Both the position numbers and the translations under genes were made by a program. Of a stretch of DNA of 64,000 bases, positions 43,903-52,136 are shown in pieces (within the stretch, counting starts at the first letter, position 1; each line of letters opens with the position of its first letter). Location: positions 1,077,778 to 1,141,777 of the forward strand of contig NZ_OCVX01000003.1 in the NCBI RefSeq assembly GCF_900232995.1, written 5' to 3'. The notes beneath the pieces are model-generated. The model made no database searches and was not told the DNA's origin. It was given only the letters and a program-made list of their open reading frames with translations. Source of the stretch: Mycobacterium simulans. GTDB taxonomy: Bacteria > Actinomycetota > Actinomycetes > Mycobacteriales > Mycobacteriaceae.

Positions 43903-45519
43903 CTAGAAATTCAGCCCCGAGAACATGACCCGGCCGGGATCGTACTTCTGCCGCACCGCGCTAAGTCGGGAGAGATTCGGGCCAAAGTACCGCGACGGCG
44001 GCTGATTCGCTTCGAGATAATTCACATAGCCGCCAACCGAATACGCTTGCACCGCTTGATGTGCCGCGTTGAGCCAGCCGGTCGCTGCCGATGGGTCACC
44101 GGATGTCTCCACGTACCACTGCACTAGCGCGGACTGCCGACGCCACGGATAGGCTGTAGCTCCCGGCGCCACACTGGCGAGGGCGCCGTCGAGCGCATGC
44201 ATGATTGCCAACATGCGGCCAGCCCCGCGGGGGAAGGCGTCGACAGCCGAGGCGATCCCCTGAGCGACGGCCGAATTGACGGTGGGAAAGACATCCGATC
44301 CGCCGACATATCCCAGCGGTGACGGGTTGAGGTTATTGACGGCCAGATACCTCACCAGGTCCATGTAGTTGAACGTGTGGTTCTCGGTACCGGTCGGTTG
44401 CACTCCCACGGCTGAGACGATGGCGGCCCCCGCGCTGCTGCCCGAACCGGCCGGGCAGGTCGCCAGAATTCGACAGTGCGTACCTAGCGCGTCGACGGTG
44501 GCGTCCGCCAGCGCCCAGCTGTTTCGATCGGCGGTGCGCAGCCAATTCTGCCAACCGACGAGGACCTGAGCGAACGACTGCGGCGGGAAATTGAGGTTCA
44601 CGACGTCGACGTCCTTAGCGGGGAAGGTGGCGAACGTCAGCGAGGTTGTGACCCCGAAGTTGCCGCCACCGCCGCCGCGCAGGGCCCAGAACAGGTCGGG
44701 ATTGCTGGCGGGAGATGCGGTGACCGCCTGACCGCTGGGCAGCACCACCGAGGCGGAGGTCAATTGGTCACAGAGCAGGCCCGCGTGCCGGGAATTGGCG
44801 CCCATTCCACCGCCCAGGGCGTGCCCAGCGGCACCGACCGACGGGCAGGTACCCGTCGGGATGCCCCGGCCGGCCGCAGCCAGCGCCTCGTGCATCGCGT
44901 ACAAACTGGTCGCGGGAGTCACCGTGATCTGCCCAGTCCCTGCGTTGTAGTTGATTTCGCCGGGCAGCTGGCGCAGGTCGAGCACCATTGCGCCGTTCGC
45001 CGTGGATGCCCCTGTATAGGAGTGGCCACCACTGCGCGGCGCGACCTTTAGGTTGTGGGCGGTAGCGAATGCCATCGCTTTTTGAACGTCCGCCGACGAT
45101 GTGGGGGTGACGATCACCGCCGGTGTTAATCCGTTGTAGTTGGTGTTGAAAACTTGTTTGGCCGTTGCGAATTGGGGGTCGTCCGGTCGTAACACGCGCC
45201 CGCCGAGCGCGGATGATAGGCCGTCCACGCCTGAGGTATTCGGATCGGCGGTAGCCCGGACGGGGCCGAAAACCACGCCAGCGGCCAACGCTCCGGCGGC
45301 GCCCCGTAGAAACGTCTGGCGCGAGATTTCACGCGCCAACGCCGGGCTCCCGAGCCGTGACGGTCGCGAGGCCGGCGCAGCCGGGCGCTGCGGGCCGGCA
45401 CCATCGGGCCCTGACGGTCGCGAGGCCGGCGCAGCCGGGCGCTGCGGGCCGGCACCATCGGGCCCTGACGGTCGCGAGGCCGGCGCAGCCGGGCGCTGCG
45501 GGCCGGCACCATCCCGCAA
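43903..45519 (-). CDS. Tat-exported FAD-linked oxidase (berberine-bridge-enzyme-like)
   Basis: A FAD-dependent oxidase of the PCMH/BBE family. The FAD domain is at about residues 110-280 of the frame: RSGGHSYTGAS with the His that usually binds flavin, GPCPSVGAAGHALGGG-like TCPSVGAAGHALGGGMGANS, and the C-terminal YFGPNLSRLSAVRQKYDPGR then VMFSGLNF typical of BBE-like enzymes. A Tat-like signal, SRQTFLRGAAGALAAGVVFG, precedes it, with one Arg replaced by Gln. Upstream, the open frame contains three 18-residue repeats from a 54-bp DNA repeat array and begins at a TTG with no ribosome binding site, so the true start is unresolved and may lie after the repeats. Confidence 0.8.
   Translation of the reverse strand: MRDGAGPQRPAAPASRPSGPDGAGPQRPAAPASRPSGPDGAGPQRPAAPASRPSRLGSPALAREISRQTFLRGAAGALAAGVVFGPVRATADPNTSGVDGLSSALGGRVLRPDDPQFATAKQVFNTNYNGLTPAVIVTPTSSADVQKAMAFATAHNLKVAPRSGGHSYTGASTANGAMVLDLRQLPGEINYNAGTGQITVTPATSLYAMHEALAAAGRGIPTGTCPSVGAAGHALGGGMGANSRHAGLLCDQLTSASVVLPSGQAVTASPASNPDLFWALRGGGGGNFGVTTSLTFATFPAKDVDVVNLNFPPQSFAQVLVGWQNWLRTADRNSWALADATVDALGTHCRILATCPAGSGSSAGAAIVSAVGVQPTGTENHTFNYMDLVRYLAVNNLNPSPLGYVGGSDVFPTVNSAVAQGIASAVDAFPRGAGRMLAIMHALDGALASVAPGATAYPWRRQSALVQWYVETSGDPSAATGWLNAAHQAVQAYSVGGYVNYLEANQPPSRYFGPNLSRLSAVRQKYDPGRVMFSGLNF
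45358..45513. repeat. 54-bp tandem repeat array (about three copies)
   Basis: A 54-bp unit begins at 45358, 45412 and 45466 (unit start TGACGGTCGCGAGGCCGGCG); the third copy is incomplete. The length is a multiple of three, and two minus-strand frames stay open through all copies. In the oxidase frame it encodes the 18-residue unit GAGPQRPAAPASRPSGPD. It sits at or before the N-terminus of the Tat-exported oxidase and is VNTR-like. Confidence 0.85.
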
Positions 45520-45669
45520 AATGCGTCATGCCCGGCATCGTCATTGACGGGACGAAAAATATCGCGGTGCCGTGCTGCGTGACACCTGAAACGTGCCCGA
45601 ACCTTTACCCAATCCGGCTCAATGACCGAATTCATCGAAAGTCCGTTTGGCGGCCGGGCGGCTGTGGGA

Positions 45670-46182
45670 CTAGATCAATTTGGGCGTCAAGCGGTCGGCG
45701 ATGCGCAACACAACGGCGATAGGCCGGGCGAAGATTGCCACGAGCGCACCGTGCAGACGTCCGCGGCGCCTCGCCGCAACCCGCGGCGGCAGCGCCGCGA
45801 ATAGCGTCGCGAGACCAGTAAGCGGACGGATGAAAACCTTGCAGTCAACGATCTGCCCCTGCTCGTTGCAGCGCACCAGATTCATGGCTTCCAGCGGCAC
45901 CCCGCGAACGCGTCCGCGAAACGAAAACGCTCGCGCATCACCGAGCGCGAGTGGTTCGGTGGTGTGGATGTCCTCGAGGACGGCGAAGATATCGCGGTGC
46001 AGTGCTGCGACTTCGTCCCGGCCCTCGAACCGCACTCGCTCGGTAATCGGGGAGTGAAAGACCACGTCGGGCGCCAAGAGCTCAGCGAAGGCATCGGCGT
46101 CGCCGCGTTCCCCGGCGGCGCGCAGGGCGGTGATCGCCGTCGAAATCACCGATGTAGCGGTGGTGTGGCTGGAGACAGACAT
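45670..46182 (-). CDS. NTF2-like (SnoaL-type) protein
   Basis: A 170-residue protein starting MSVSSHTTATSVISTA at ATG 46182 behind GAGAGGGGAG. The NTF2-like core reads ERGDADAFAELLAPDVVFHS, RDEVAALHRDIFAVLEDIHT and RGRVRGVPLEAMNLVRCNE. The C-terminal tail (RVAARRRGRLHGALVAIFAR) is basic with a hydrophobic patch. It lies 22 bp downstream of the HxlR-linked gene at 46205 on the same strand, so it is probably the last gene of that operon. The role is unknown. Confidence 0.75.
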   Translation of the reverse strand: MSVSSHTTATSVISTAITALRAAGERGDADAFAELLAPDVVFHSPITERVRFEGRDEVAALHRDIFAVLEDIHTTEPLALGDARAFSFRGRVRGVPLEAMNLVRCNEQGQIVDCKVFIRPLTGLATLFAALPPRVAARRRGRLHGALVAIFARPIAVVLRIADRLTPKLI

Positions 46183-46204
46183 TGAACTCCCCTCTCGTGT
46201 GTGG

Positions 46205-46936
46205 TTATGTTTCGATCTCGATTTGGTCGATGTCGAGCGCGACGAGGATCGGATACGGGAGAGCTCGCCCGCCGGGTCCTCGTGGGCGCACCCGGCGGCG
46301 GGTGGGAAAGACCAGTCCGGCGAAGTGTCGGTGGTCGTCGCAGTAGTGGGCGGCGTGCGCCCACCGACCGATCGGCGCGGCAACGTAGTCGTGTCGACGG
46401 ATGAGGCCGGCAGCATCAACGTAGAACGTCTGTCGTCGGGAGTGGGTGTGAATCTCTGGTGAGAAGCCGACCTCGAGGCGTCGCCACTGCTGGCCTGCCT
46501 CCCGCCACGGGCCGGCTTCGGTGACGGACACTCCGTCGCGCGTCAGGAGCATGGGCAGCGAGAGGTAGTTCCACCATGCGTATCCGGCGAAGTACGTGGC
46601 ATCGTGAGCGTCCCAGTGAAGGTTGCGACGGAGTCCGCTGAGGCCAGCGAAGGCGGCGCGGGCGTTACGCCGGGCGCTGATCAGTTCGCCGTCGCGGGTC
46701 TCGATTCGTACGTCACCTCGGTCGAACACCGCTCGCTGGTCGTGCTGCGGGAAGCCGAAGAAGATGGCGTGCTGTTCTGCCAGCTGAACACGCACGTTGA
46801 CGCTTTCCATTCGGTTGCCGGGGAAGCGCGAGCGCAGCAGACCGCCGAAGCTGCCATGGGCGGTGAGCGCCGTAACGGCGCGCCACCGTTCAAGGCCGCC
46901 ATGGGCGGCGAGGACCTCGTCGAGCAAGCGGTTCAT
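46205..46936 (-). CDS. Hypothetical protein coupled to an HxlR regulator
   Basis: A 243-residue protein starting MNRLLDEVLAAHGGLERW at ATG 46936, overlapping the HxlR gene stop (ATGA). It has the pattern of beta-rich lipid-binding-like proteins (HGSFGGLLRSRFPGNRMESV, GDVRIETRDGELISARRNA, YVDAAGLIRRHDYVAAPIGR). I do not recognise a named family. Without a signal peptide it is cytoplasmic. It is read with HxlR and an NTF2-like gene as one unit. Confidence 0.7.
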   Translation of the reverse strand: MNRLLDEVLAAHGGLERWRAVTALTAHGSFGGLLRSRFPGNRMESVNVRVQLAEQHAIFFGFPQHDQRAVFDRGDVRIETRDGELISARRNARAAFAGLSGLRRNLHWDAHDATYFAGYAWWNYLSLPMLLTRDGVSVTEAGPWREAGQQWRRLEVGFSPEIHTHSRRQTFYVDAAGLIRRHDYVAAPIGRWAHAAHYCDDHRHFAGLVFPTRRRVRPRGPGGRALPYPILVALDIDQIEIET

Positions 46937-47562
46937 GTCTGCGCCGCGCCCAGCACCGTGGTAAGGACGCTCGGGTCGCCATGGAGACTTGCTCGGGAAA
47001 GTGCTTGGTCGACACTGATCACACCGGCGGCGAGTCCTAGCACCTCCTCGGGCTCTGCTACCAGGACCGTGTCTGGACGCCGGGCGGGTTGGACGCTCAC
47101 GCGGGGACCGTCCTTGCCGATCCGAAGTGTCATGCAAACACCGCCGACCTCGATGCCAAGCTCAGCCGGAGGTTCTGCCCTCCTTCCGCGGAGCAGCGCC
47201 GGGAGGGCCACAGCCAGCCAGCGAGGCTGCAGGATGTCGCCGCCTGGGCCGCGTTCCATCAGCGGCGCGGACCAGCGGATGAGGCCCTCAATCGGCTCAC
47301 GCAGCTGAGCGCCCCATGGGGTGAGCGCGTACACGATGGCATTGCCCTCCTCGGCCAGCCGTCGCTCGACCACGCCGGCGGTCTCGAGGCCGCGGAGGCG
47401 GTCGGCGAGCAGGTTGGTGGCCACGCCGGGGAGCCCGTCGAGCAGCTCGCGGAAGCGGGCGGGTGCCATGAGGAGCTGGCGAACGATCAGCAGATTCCAC
47501 CGGTCGCCCACCACATCGAGCGCCCGAGCGAGACCGCAGTACTGGCCGTAGCTTCGACTCAT
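46933..47562 (-). CDS. HxlR-family transcriptional regulator
   Basis: A 209-residue protein whose N-terminal 100 residues are an HxlR winged helix: YCGLARALDVVGDRWNLLIV, RFRELLDGLPGVATNLLADR, LEEAGVVER-like LETAGVVERR and YALTPWGAQLREPIEGLIRW. The C-terminal half resembles a SCP2/sterol-carrier-like domain (EVGGVCMTLRIGKDGPRVSV), a layout seen in some actinobacterial HxlR proteins. A perfect 18-bp palindrome precedes it at 47576, the likely autoregulatory site. Confidence 0.85.
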   Translation of the reverse strand: MSRSYGQYCGLARALDVVGDRWNLLIVRQLLMAPARFRELLDGLPGVATNLLADRLRGLETAGVVERRLAEEGNAIVYALTPWGAQLREPIEGLIRWSAPLMERGPGGDILQPRWLAVALPALLRGRRAEPPAELGIEVGGVCMTLRIGKDGPRVSVQPARRPDTVLVAEPEEVLGLAAGVISVDQALSRASLHGDPSVLTTVLGAAQT

Positions 47563-47575
47563 TCTTGCTTGAGAA

Positions 47576-47593
47576 TATCAAGCGCGCTTGATA
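47576..47593. promoter_or_regulatory. Perfect 18-bp palindrome before the HxlR gene
   Basis: TATCAAGCGCGCTTGATA is exactly palindromic and sits 14 bp upstream of the HxlR start at 47562. Another TTGAGAATATCAAG-like sequence adjoins it. It is the likely HxlR operator. The TetR gene ends only a few bases to the right, so it controls the HxlR operon rather than the TetR gene. Confidence 0.7.
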
Positions 47594-47597
47594 GAAT

Positions 47598-48227
47598 CTA
47601 GTCTTGCGGCCCGCCGTCCTGCGCCGGCGGAAGGAGGCCGACCTGACGGTAGATCGCCTTGAGGTAGGCCACCATCTCGGGTACATCGGGCGGATCGGGC
47701 TGGAGCACCCGGTACATCACCGCGCCGGCCATCATGTCGATCAGCACATCTGGATCTGCGTCGGCCGCTACCGTGCCGGCGTTGCGTGCCCGTTCGAGCA
47801 GCCGCGCCACGAGGTGGCGGCGCGGTAGCACGTAATGCTTCCAATAGGTCGCCATCAGCGATGGATGGCTGACGGTAGAGCCCAGAATCCGCGCGACGAG
47901 TGCCCGGAACTCGGGCGCCGCACCCGTTTCGGCCGCTTTCGACAGCGCGGCCTCAACCAGTTGATGTGGCGAAACCCGGTTAATCAAATCTTCTGATGGA
48001 CACTCCACCTCATGCGCTACCTGCGTTTCGATGGCCGCGGCAATCAACTCCTCCTTGCTGGACCATCGGCGGTAGATGGTTAGCTTGCCGACGCCAGCAC
48101 GCTTTGCGATCTGCTCGATGCTGGCACCGTCAATGCCACGTTCGATGAAGAGCTCGAGGCCAGCGCGCAGGATCGCGTCATCGGTGGCGGGGTCCCGTGG
48201 TCGGCCACGGCTTCGGCTCTGCGTCAT
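47598..48227 (-). CDS. TetR-family repressor
   Basis: A 209-residue TetR protein starting MTQSRSRGRPRDPATDDAIL. The DNA-binding region is AGLELFIERGIDGASIEQIA followed by KRAGVGKLTIYRRWSSKEEL. The C-terminal part is of the TetR_C_33-like type (YWKHYVLPRRHLVARLLERA). Its ATG overlaps the stop of the monooxygenase gene (ATGA) on the same strand, so it is co-translated with the enzyme and should act at the palindromes upstream of it (49746-49766). Confidence 0.9.
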   Translation of the reverse strand: MTQSRSRGRPRDPATDDAILRAGLELFIERGIDGASIEQIAKRAGVGKLTIYRRWSSKEELIAAAIETQVAHEVECPSEDLINRVSPHQLVEAALSKAAETGAAPEFRALVARILGSTVSHPSLMATYWKHYVLPRRHLVARLLERARNAGTVAADADPDVLIDMMAGAVMYRVLQPDPPDVPEMVAYLKAIYRQVGLLPPAQDGGPQD

Positions 48228-49726
48228 CGAACTGAAGGTTCCGACAAGGCATTCGCCAGCCAGCGGTCAAGGCCCGCGGCATCGTCCGGCTCGCCCCGCC
48301 AGGCTAGGTGGGCGTCCGGACGCACGAGCATCGCTTGATTACCGTCGTAGCGCAGTACTCCGAGATATTCGCCGATGCGCCGGCGGGCGGCTGGTTCGCA
48401 GGCGGGCTCGACACTCTTCGGAGCCAACAGCGCCCAGTGGCTGCCAAGCTCCGCGTACAGCCGCGACGGCGACCCGTCTTCGCGTTCGCATTCAACGTCG
48501 GCGATCCGATCACCGGGCCGCGGCTTGCGCCCGCGTCCGCCCAGCGGGCCCTTGCGGTAGCTCACCCATAGCTGCGAGGTGGTGTAGGTGGCCCACCGCT
48601 GGATTGCGGGGACGTTGAACAGCCGGGCGACAACTCGGTCCCGCAGAAAGCGACCCACCGAACTGCTCGCGATGTTGATTCGGGTCACCGTGCTGGTGCC
48701 CCGCAGCACCTCGGCGGCCAGCGGCCGGCGTTCGGCCTGATACGTGTCGATCAACGACTCGATCGCCTTGCCGCGCAAGATGAGAGCGAGTTTCCACGCC
48801 AGATTCTCCGCATCCCCAACACCGGTGAGCATTCCCTGCCCGCCGAACGGCGCGTGCGCGTGGGCTGCGTCGCCCGCGAGCAGGATCCGGCCTCGACGGT
48901 AGCTGTCGGCAAGCCGGCGATGCACCGAGAAGAGCGAAACCCACTCGGCCCCGCCGATGAGGACATCGCGCTCGGTTCGCTCGGGCAGGATCTGTCGAAG
49001 TCGGTCGAGAATGTCTTGGTCGCTCGGCTTTTCGTCGTAACCGGGGTCATAGGCGATGATCCGCCACAGGTCATTTCGTCCACCCGGGTCGGGCATCGGC
49101 ATCACGCCAATCATGCCCGTCGGATGAATCCAGCCGGTGGTTCCGCCTCGATCGAGGTCCCAGTCCAGGTGCAGGTCAGCCAACAGGAAGCGTTCGGTGA
49201 GTTTGACGCCGGGAAAACCGATGCCGGCAAGCTCTCGCACGGTGCTGCTCGTGCCGTCACACCCGACGAGCCATCGCGTGTGCACCGAGCGGCCGTTGCC
49301 CAGTACGGCGGTGACGCCGTTCTCGTCCTGCTGGACCTCGACGAGCGGGCTGTTCCACCCCGGGGCCCCGCCGAGTTCGGCCAACCGAGCGCGAAGGGCC
49401 GCCTCAACCCTGGTCTGTGACACCACCATTGGCGGGCCGGCGGTTCGCAGTCCGGGATCGCCGAACTTCAGGTTCATGATCGGGCGGTCGCCGAGGTATG
49501 TCGTGACCCGCATCGCGCGCAGCGACTCGTCCGGCAGGGTGCCCAGCGCGCCCAGCCGGTCGAGCACCTCGGACCCGCGGGCGGGCATGAAGTTGGCCCG
49601 TGACGTCGTCGCCGGGCCGGGTGCACGATCGACGACGCATACCGAAATCCCGTGCAACCGCAGCGAACAGGCCAGCGTCAGACCCGTCGGGCCCGCGCCG
49701 ACGACCAGAACCTCAGGGTTATGCAT
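48224..49726 (-). CDS. FAD-dependent aromatic hydroxylase-type monooxygenase
   Basis: A 500-residue class A flavin monooxygenase with ATG 49726 (MHNPEVLVVGAGPTGLTLAC). The DG motif is VGCDGTSSTVRELAGIGFPG and the GD motif ILLAGDAAHAHAPFGGQGML then TGVGDAENLAWKLA. The substrate domain and C-terminal tail follow family size. It is the first gene of a two-gene operon with the TetR gene at 47598. Palindromes in the promoter (49746-49766) are the presumed operator. Confidence 0.92.
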   Translation of the reverse strand: MHNPEVLVVGAGPTGLTLACSLRLHGISVCVVDRAPGPATTSRANFMPARGSEVLDRLGALGTLPDESLRAMRVTTYLGDRPIMNLKFGDPGLRTAGPPMVVSQTRVEAALRARLAELGGAPGWNSPLVEVQQDENGVTAVLGNGRSVHTRWLVGCDGTSSTVRELAGIGFPGVKLTERFLLADLHLDWDLDRGGTTGWIHPTGMIGVMPMPDPGGRNDLWRIIAYDPGYDEKPSDQDILDRLRQILPERTERDVLIGGAEWVSLFSVHRRLADSYRRGRILLAGDAAHAHAPFGGQGMLTGVGDAENLAWKLALILRGKAIESLIDTYQAERRPLAAEVLRGTSTVTRINIASSSVGRFLRDRVVARLFNVPAIQRWATYTTSQLWVSYRKGPLGGRGRKPRPGDRIADVECEREDGSPSRLYAELGSHWALLAPKSVEPACEPAARRRIGEYLGVLRYDGNQAMLVRPDAHLAWRGEPDDAAGLDRWLANALSEPSVR

Positions 49727-49745
49727 GTTGCCAGCGTAGTTTATT

Positions 49746-49766
49746 AACGGTACGTTATCGATAACA
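49746..49766. promoter_or_regulatory. Adjacent palindromes TAACG-GTA-CGTTA and GTTATCGATAAC
   Basis: Two overlapping dyads lie 20 bp upstream of the monooxygenase start: TAACGGTACGTTA (49746-49758) and GTTATCGATAAC (49755-49766). They are AT-rich against a GC-rich background. Their placement before the monooxygenase-TetR operon suggests binding by that TetR protein; the gene for the other TetR (49776) ends just beyond. Confidence 0.6.
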
Positions 49767-49775
49767 AAATCGTCC

Positions 49776-50351
49776 TCAGGACCGTCGAGGCGTGACGAAC
49801 GGTACGAGCACCTCGTCGACGAGTTGCACGATCAGCTCGTCGTTGATCGGGTCGCCGGTCACCAGCAGCCGGTGCCACAGCACGCTCTGACCGAGCTCGC
49901 GGGCGATCTCGATCGGCACGTCTGCGCGCACATCGCCACGGGCGACACCACGAGCCAGCAGATCAGCCATCTCCTTTTTGCGCCAGCCGATTACGTCGGT
50001 GCGGAAGGCCTCGGCGAGTTCGGAATCGTGTGCGGCCGCGGCGATCCCGGCCTGGATGACGGCGGCCTGTGGACCGGTGAATAGGTCAGCCCAGCCGCGA
50101 AGTACCGCCAGCATGTCCTGGCGGTAGCTCCCGGTGTCCTCGTGTGGGATCGCTGCGACAGCTATGCGTAGCAGAGTGTCTCGGACTAGCGCCGGGCTGT
50201 CGGGCCAGCGCCGGTAGAGCACCGCCTTGCTGGTGCCCGCGGCGCTCGCGACGGCCTCCATGGTGACACTGGCCGCGCCGTGCTCAACGACGAGCCGGAG
50301 CACCGCGTCCCTGATCGCCGCATCGAGTTCCTGACCGTGGCGTCGCCGCAT
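49776..50351 (-). CDS. TetR-family repressor
   Basis: A 191-residue TetR protein starting MRRRHGQELDAAIRDAVLRL at ATG 50351 behind GGAAGGA. The helix-turn-helix reads VVEHGAASVTMEAVASAAGT then SKAVLYRRWPDSPALVRDTL. The C-terminal domain has the TetR_C_16-like DMLAVLRGWADLFTGPQAAV region. It diverges from the DAPG-hydrolase-like gene at 50440, with two clear 20-bp operators in between. The inducer is unknown. Confidence 0.92.
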   Translation of the reverse strand: MRRRHGQELDAAIRDAVLRLVVEHGAASVTMEAVASAAGTSKAVLYRRWPDSPALVRDTLLRIAVAAIPHEDTGSYRQDMLAVLRGWADLFTGPQAAVIQAGIAAAAHDSELAEAFRTDVIGWRKKEMADLLARGVARGDVRADVPIEIARELGQSVLWHRLLVTGDPINDELIVQLVDEVLVPFVTPRRS

Positions 50352-50364
50352 CGACGATCCTTCC

Positions 50365-50384
50365 AAGAAACGATTGCGTTTCTT
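50365..50384. promoter_or_regulatory. TetR operator 1 (perfect 20-bp inverted repeat)
   Basis: AAGAAACG-ATTG-CGTTTCTT has perfect 8-bp arms and lies 14 bp upstream of the TetR gene start. Its twin is at 50410-50429, 45 bp away centre to centre. Confidence 0.8.
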
Positions 50385-50409
50385 AGCTCCGACTCGTACT
50401 CTCTGTTGC

Positions 50410-50429
50410 AAGAAACGGTATCGTATCTT
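50410..50429. promoter_or_regulatory. TetR operator 2 (20-bp inverted repeat)
   Basis: AAGAAACG-GTAT-CGTATCTT repeats operator 1 with one arm mismatch. It lies 11 bp before the start of the DAPG-hydrolase-like gene and overlaps its ribosome binding region, suggesting direct repression. Confidence 0.78.
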
Positions 50430-50439
50430 GGAGGTCCTC

Positions 50440-51090
50440 ATGAAGGCACGACCGGTTTTGTACCCGCTGCGCTCGGTAGACACCGCGACTGTGCGCTTCA
50501 GCAGATTTGCGCATCACCGCCGTCGCGTCACCATCGACCATCGAGTGCTAGCTGACGTCACCCCGACGATGCTTTTCGATTGGTTCACCCAGCTGGACGG
50601 AACCATGCCGTACGGCGATGAGATCATCCCCCGCTACCTCGCGTGGCACCCGATCGATCACATTCACTGGGAATTGGCGAAGCCGGCGCCAGGGGGCGGC
50701 GCAGCCGAGGGAGCCCGCTTTCGCATCGTCGAAGCCTTCGGCGCTAGGCCAGAGTTCAAAGTCGACGTCGTCGACCGCGTAGAAAAGCTGGACGAGACGG
50801 GCATTCGCCTGGTGGAGCGGGTTGCCGGCGTCATCGCCTTTCAGCTCGAGCACACCTGGTCGGCGGGGCCGGATGGCGTCCATTACGTCACCGTGCTCGA
50901 CGTCGGGGCGCGCACGCCGCTGTTCGCGCCGATCAACCGCATCGCCTGCAGACGCTTCCCCGACGACATGCTCCATGCCTGGATCAGGCACAACATCGAA
51001 GAGGTTGGTCAGCTGGAATATCTGCTACCCCAACTAAATTCATCGGATGAACGAGGTCGATCTACCCACACCGTCGCCGCGGCACGGTGA
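50440..51090 (+). CDS. DAPG-hydrolase-like (PhlG-type) protein
   Basis: A 216-residue protein starting MKARPVLYPLRSVDTATVRF at ATG 50440 behind TTGGAGG. The central text MLFDWFTQLDGTMPYGDEII and YLAWHPIDHIHWELAKPAPG, followed by ARFRIVEAFG, resembles the DAPG hydrolase (PhlG) family, zinc enzymes that cleave C-C bonds of acylphloroglucinols, with the His of WHPIDH as a candidate ligand. The assignment is from memory. It is repressed, presumably, by the divergent TetR protein. Confidence 0.6.
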   Translation: MKARPVLYPLRSVDTATVRFSRFAHHRRRVTIDHRVLADVTPTMLFDWFTQLDGTMPYGDEIIPRYLAWHPIDHIHWELAKPAPGGGAAEGARFRIVEAFGARPEFKVDVVDRVEKLDETGIRLVERVAGVIAFQLEHTWSAGPDGVHYVTVLDVGARTPLFAPINRIACRRFPDDMLHAWIRHNIEEVGQLEYLLPQLNSSDERGRSTHTVAAAR

Positions 51091-51258
51091 TCATCGCGGT
51101 CGAAGCAGCCAAACACGTCGGCCGGCCCCGGTCTACTTCAACGTCGTATGGGTAAACCAGTCGACGATCACCGTCGCGGAATGATCCATGGCCCAAGCCT
51201 TCTCGCTTCGGTGGAGGTGGATATCCGCATGGCATGCGATGGCCCGTTGCGTCCGGAC

Positions 51259-52086
51259 CTAATGCCCGCGGAACTCGTCCATGGAGTTGTATACGCCGAC
51301 GCGCCGGAGGTACACATCGCGCAGCCGGGTAGGCAGCACAGCCGATAGCACCTTATTCATCTTCGACGTCCACGGCATGATGACGAACGGCCGGCCCTCC
51401 AACATCGCTGTCCATGTCTGCTCGACAACGTCTTCCTGCTTGAGCATCGGAGTGAACAGGATGCCCTTAGCGCCGTCGAACATGCCGGTATTGATGTAGG
51501 TAGGGCAGACGGTCGTGACCCTGACCTCCTCGTGACCGGCCTGTTCAAGCTCCAGCCGAACGGAATCAGAAAAGCCGATCGCCGCCCACTTGGAAGCGGC
51601 GTACGCGGCCATGCGAGGGATGGCGTTCAGCCCGGCCGACGATGCGATATTGACGACGCGACACTGCGCGCCCGACTCGATCATCGCCGGCAGGAACTCC
51701 CGGGCCACCAGCATGGGGCCAATGGAATTGACTTCCATGGTGAGCGTGAAATCGCGCGGCTGATTCTCCCAGAAGTAGCCGTTGCCACGCACGATGCCAG
51801 CGTTGTTGAACAGCACATGAATCGTGCCGACAGTGGCGCGGACCCGCTCGGCCGCCTCGGCCACCCCGGCTTGCGAGGTGACGTCGACGGTCTCGCAATG
51901 GATCGTGCCCCCAGCCGCTTTCAGCTCGGCTTCTAACTCGGCAGCGGTCTCCTTCAGCGCGGCTTCGTTGGCGTCCCAAAGGACCACCGCCGCGGCCCCC
52001 TCCTTGACGGCCTTGGTGGCGAACAGCTTGCCAAGGCCCATGGCCGCCCCGGTGACTAGGACATTGATCCCGCTAACGGATTGCAT
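51259..52086 (-). CDS. Short-chain dehydrogenase/reductase
   Basis: A 275-residue classical SDR starting MQSVSGINVLVTGAAMGLGK at ATG 52086. The NAD(P) motif is TGAAMGLG, NNAG is present in VLFNNAGIVRG, the catalytic Ser lies in NIASSAGLNAIP and the YxxxK pair in AAYAASKWAAIG. The C-terminus (VGVYNSMDEFRGH) is long. It oxidises or reduces a hydroxyl/ketone with NAD(P)(H); no substrate can be named. It lies 50 bp downstream of a TetR gene on the same strand and may be its partner. Confidence 0.9.
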   Translation of the reverse strand: MQSVSGINVLVTGAAMGLGKLFATKAVKEGAAAVVLWDANEAALKETAAELEAELKAAGGTIHCETVDVTSQAGVAEAAERVRATVGTIHVLFNNAGIVRGNGYFWENQPRDFTLTMEVNSIGPMLVAREFLPAMIESGAQCRVVNIASSAGLNAIPRMAAYAASKWAAIGFSDSVRLELEQAGHEEVRVTTVCPTYINTGMFDGAKGILFTPMLKQEDVVEQTWTAMLEGRPFVIMPWTSKMNKVLSAVLPTRLRDVYLRRVGVYNSMDEFRGH

Positions 52087-52136
52087 ATACGTCTTATACC
52101 CTGCTAACGCGTCGACCCAGCGACCACGTCCGGAAC

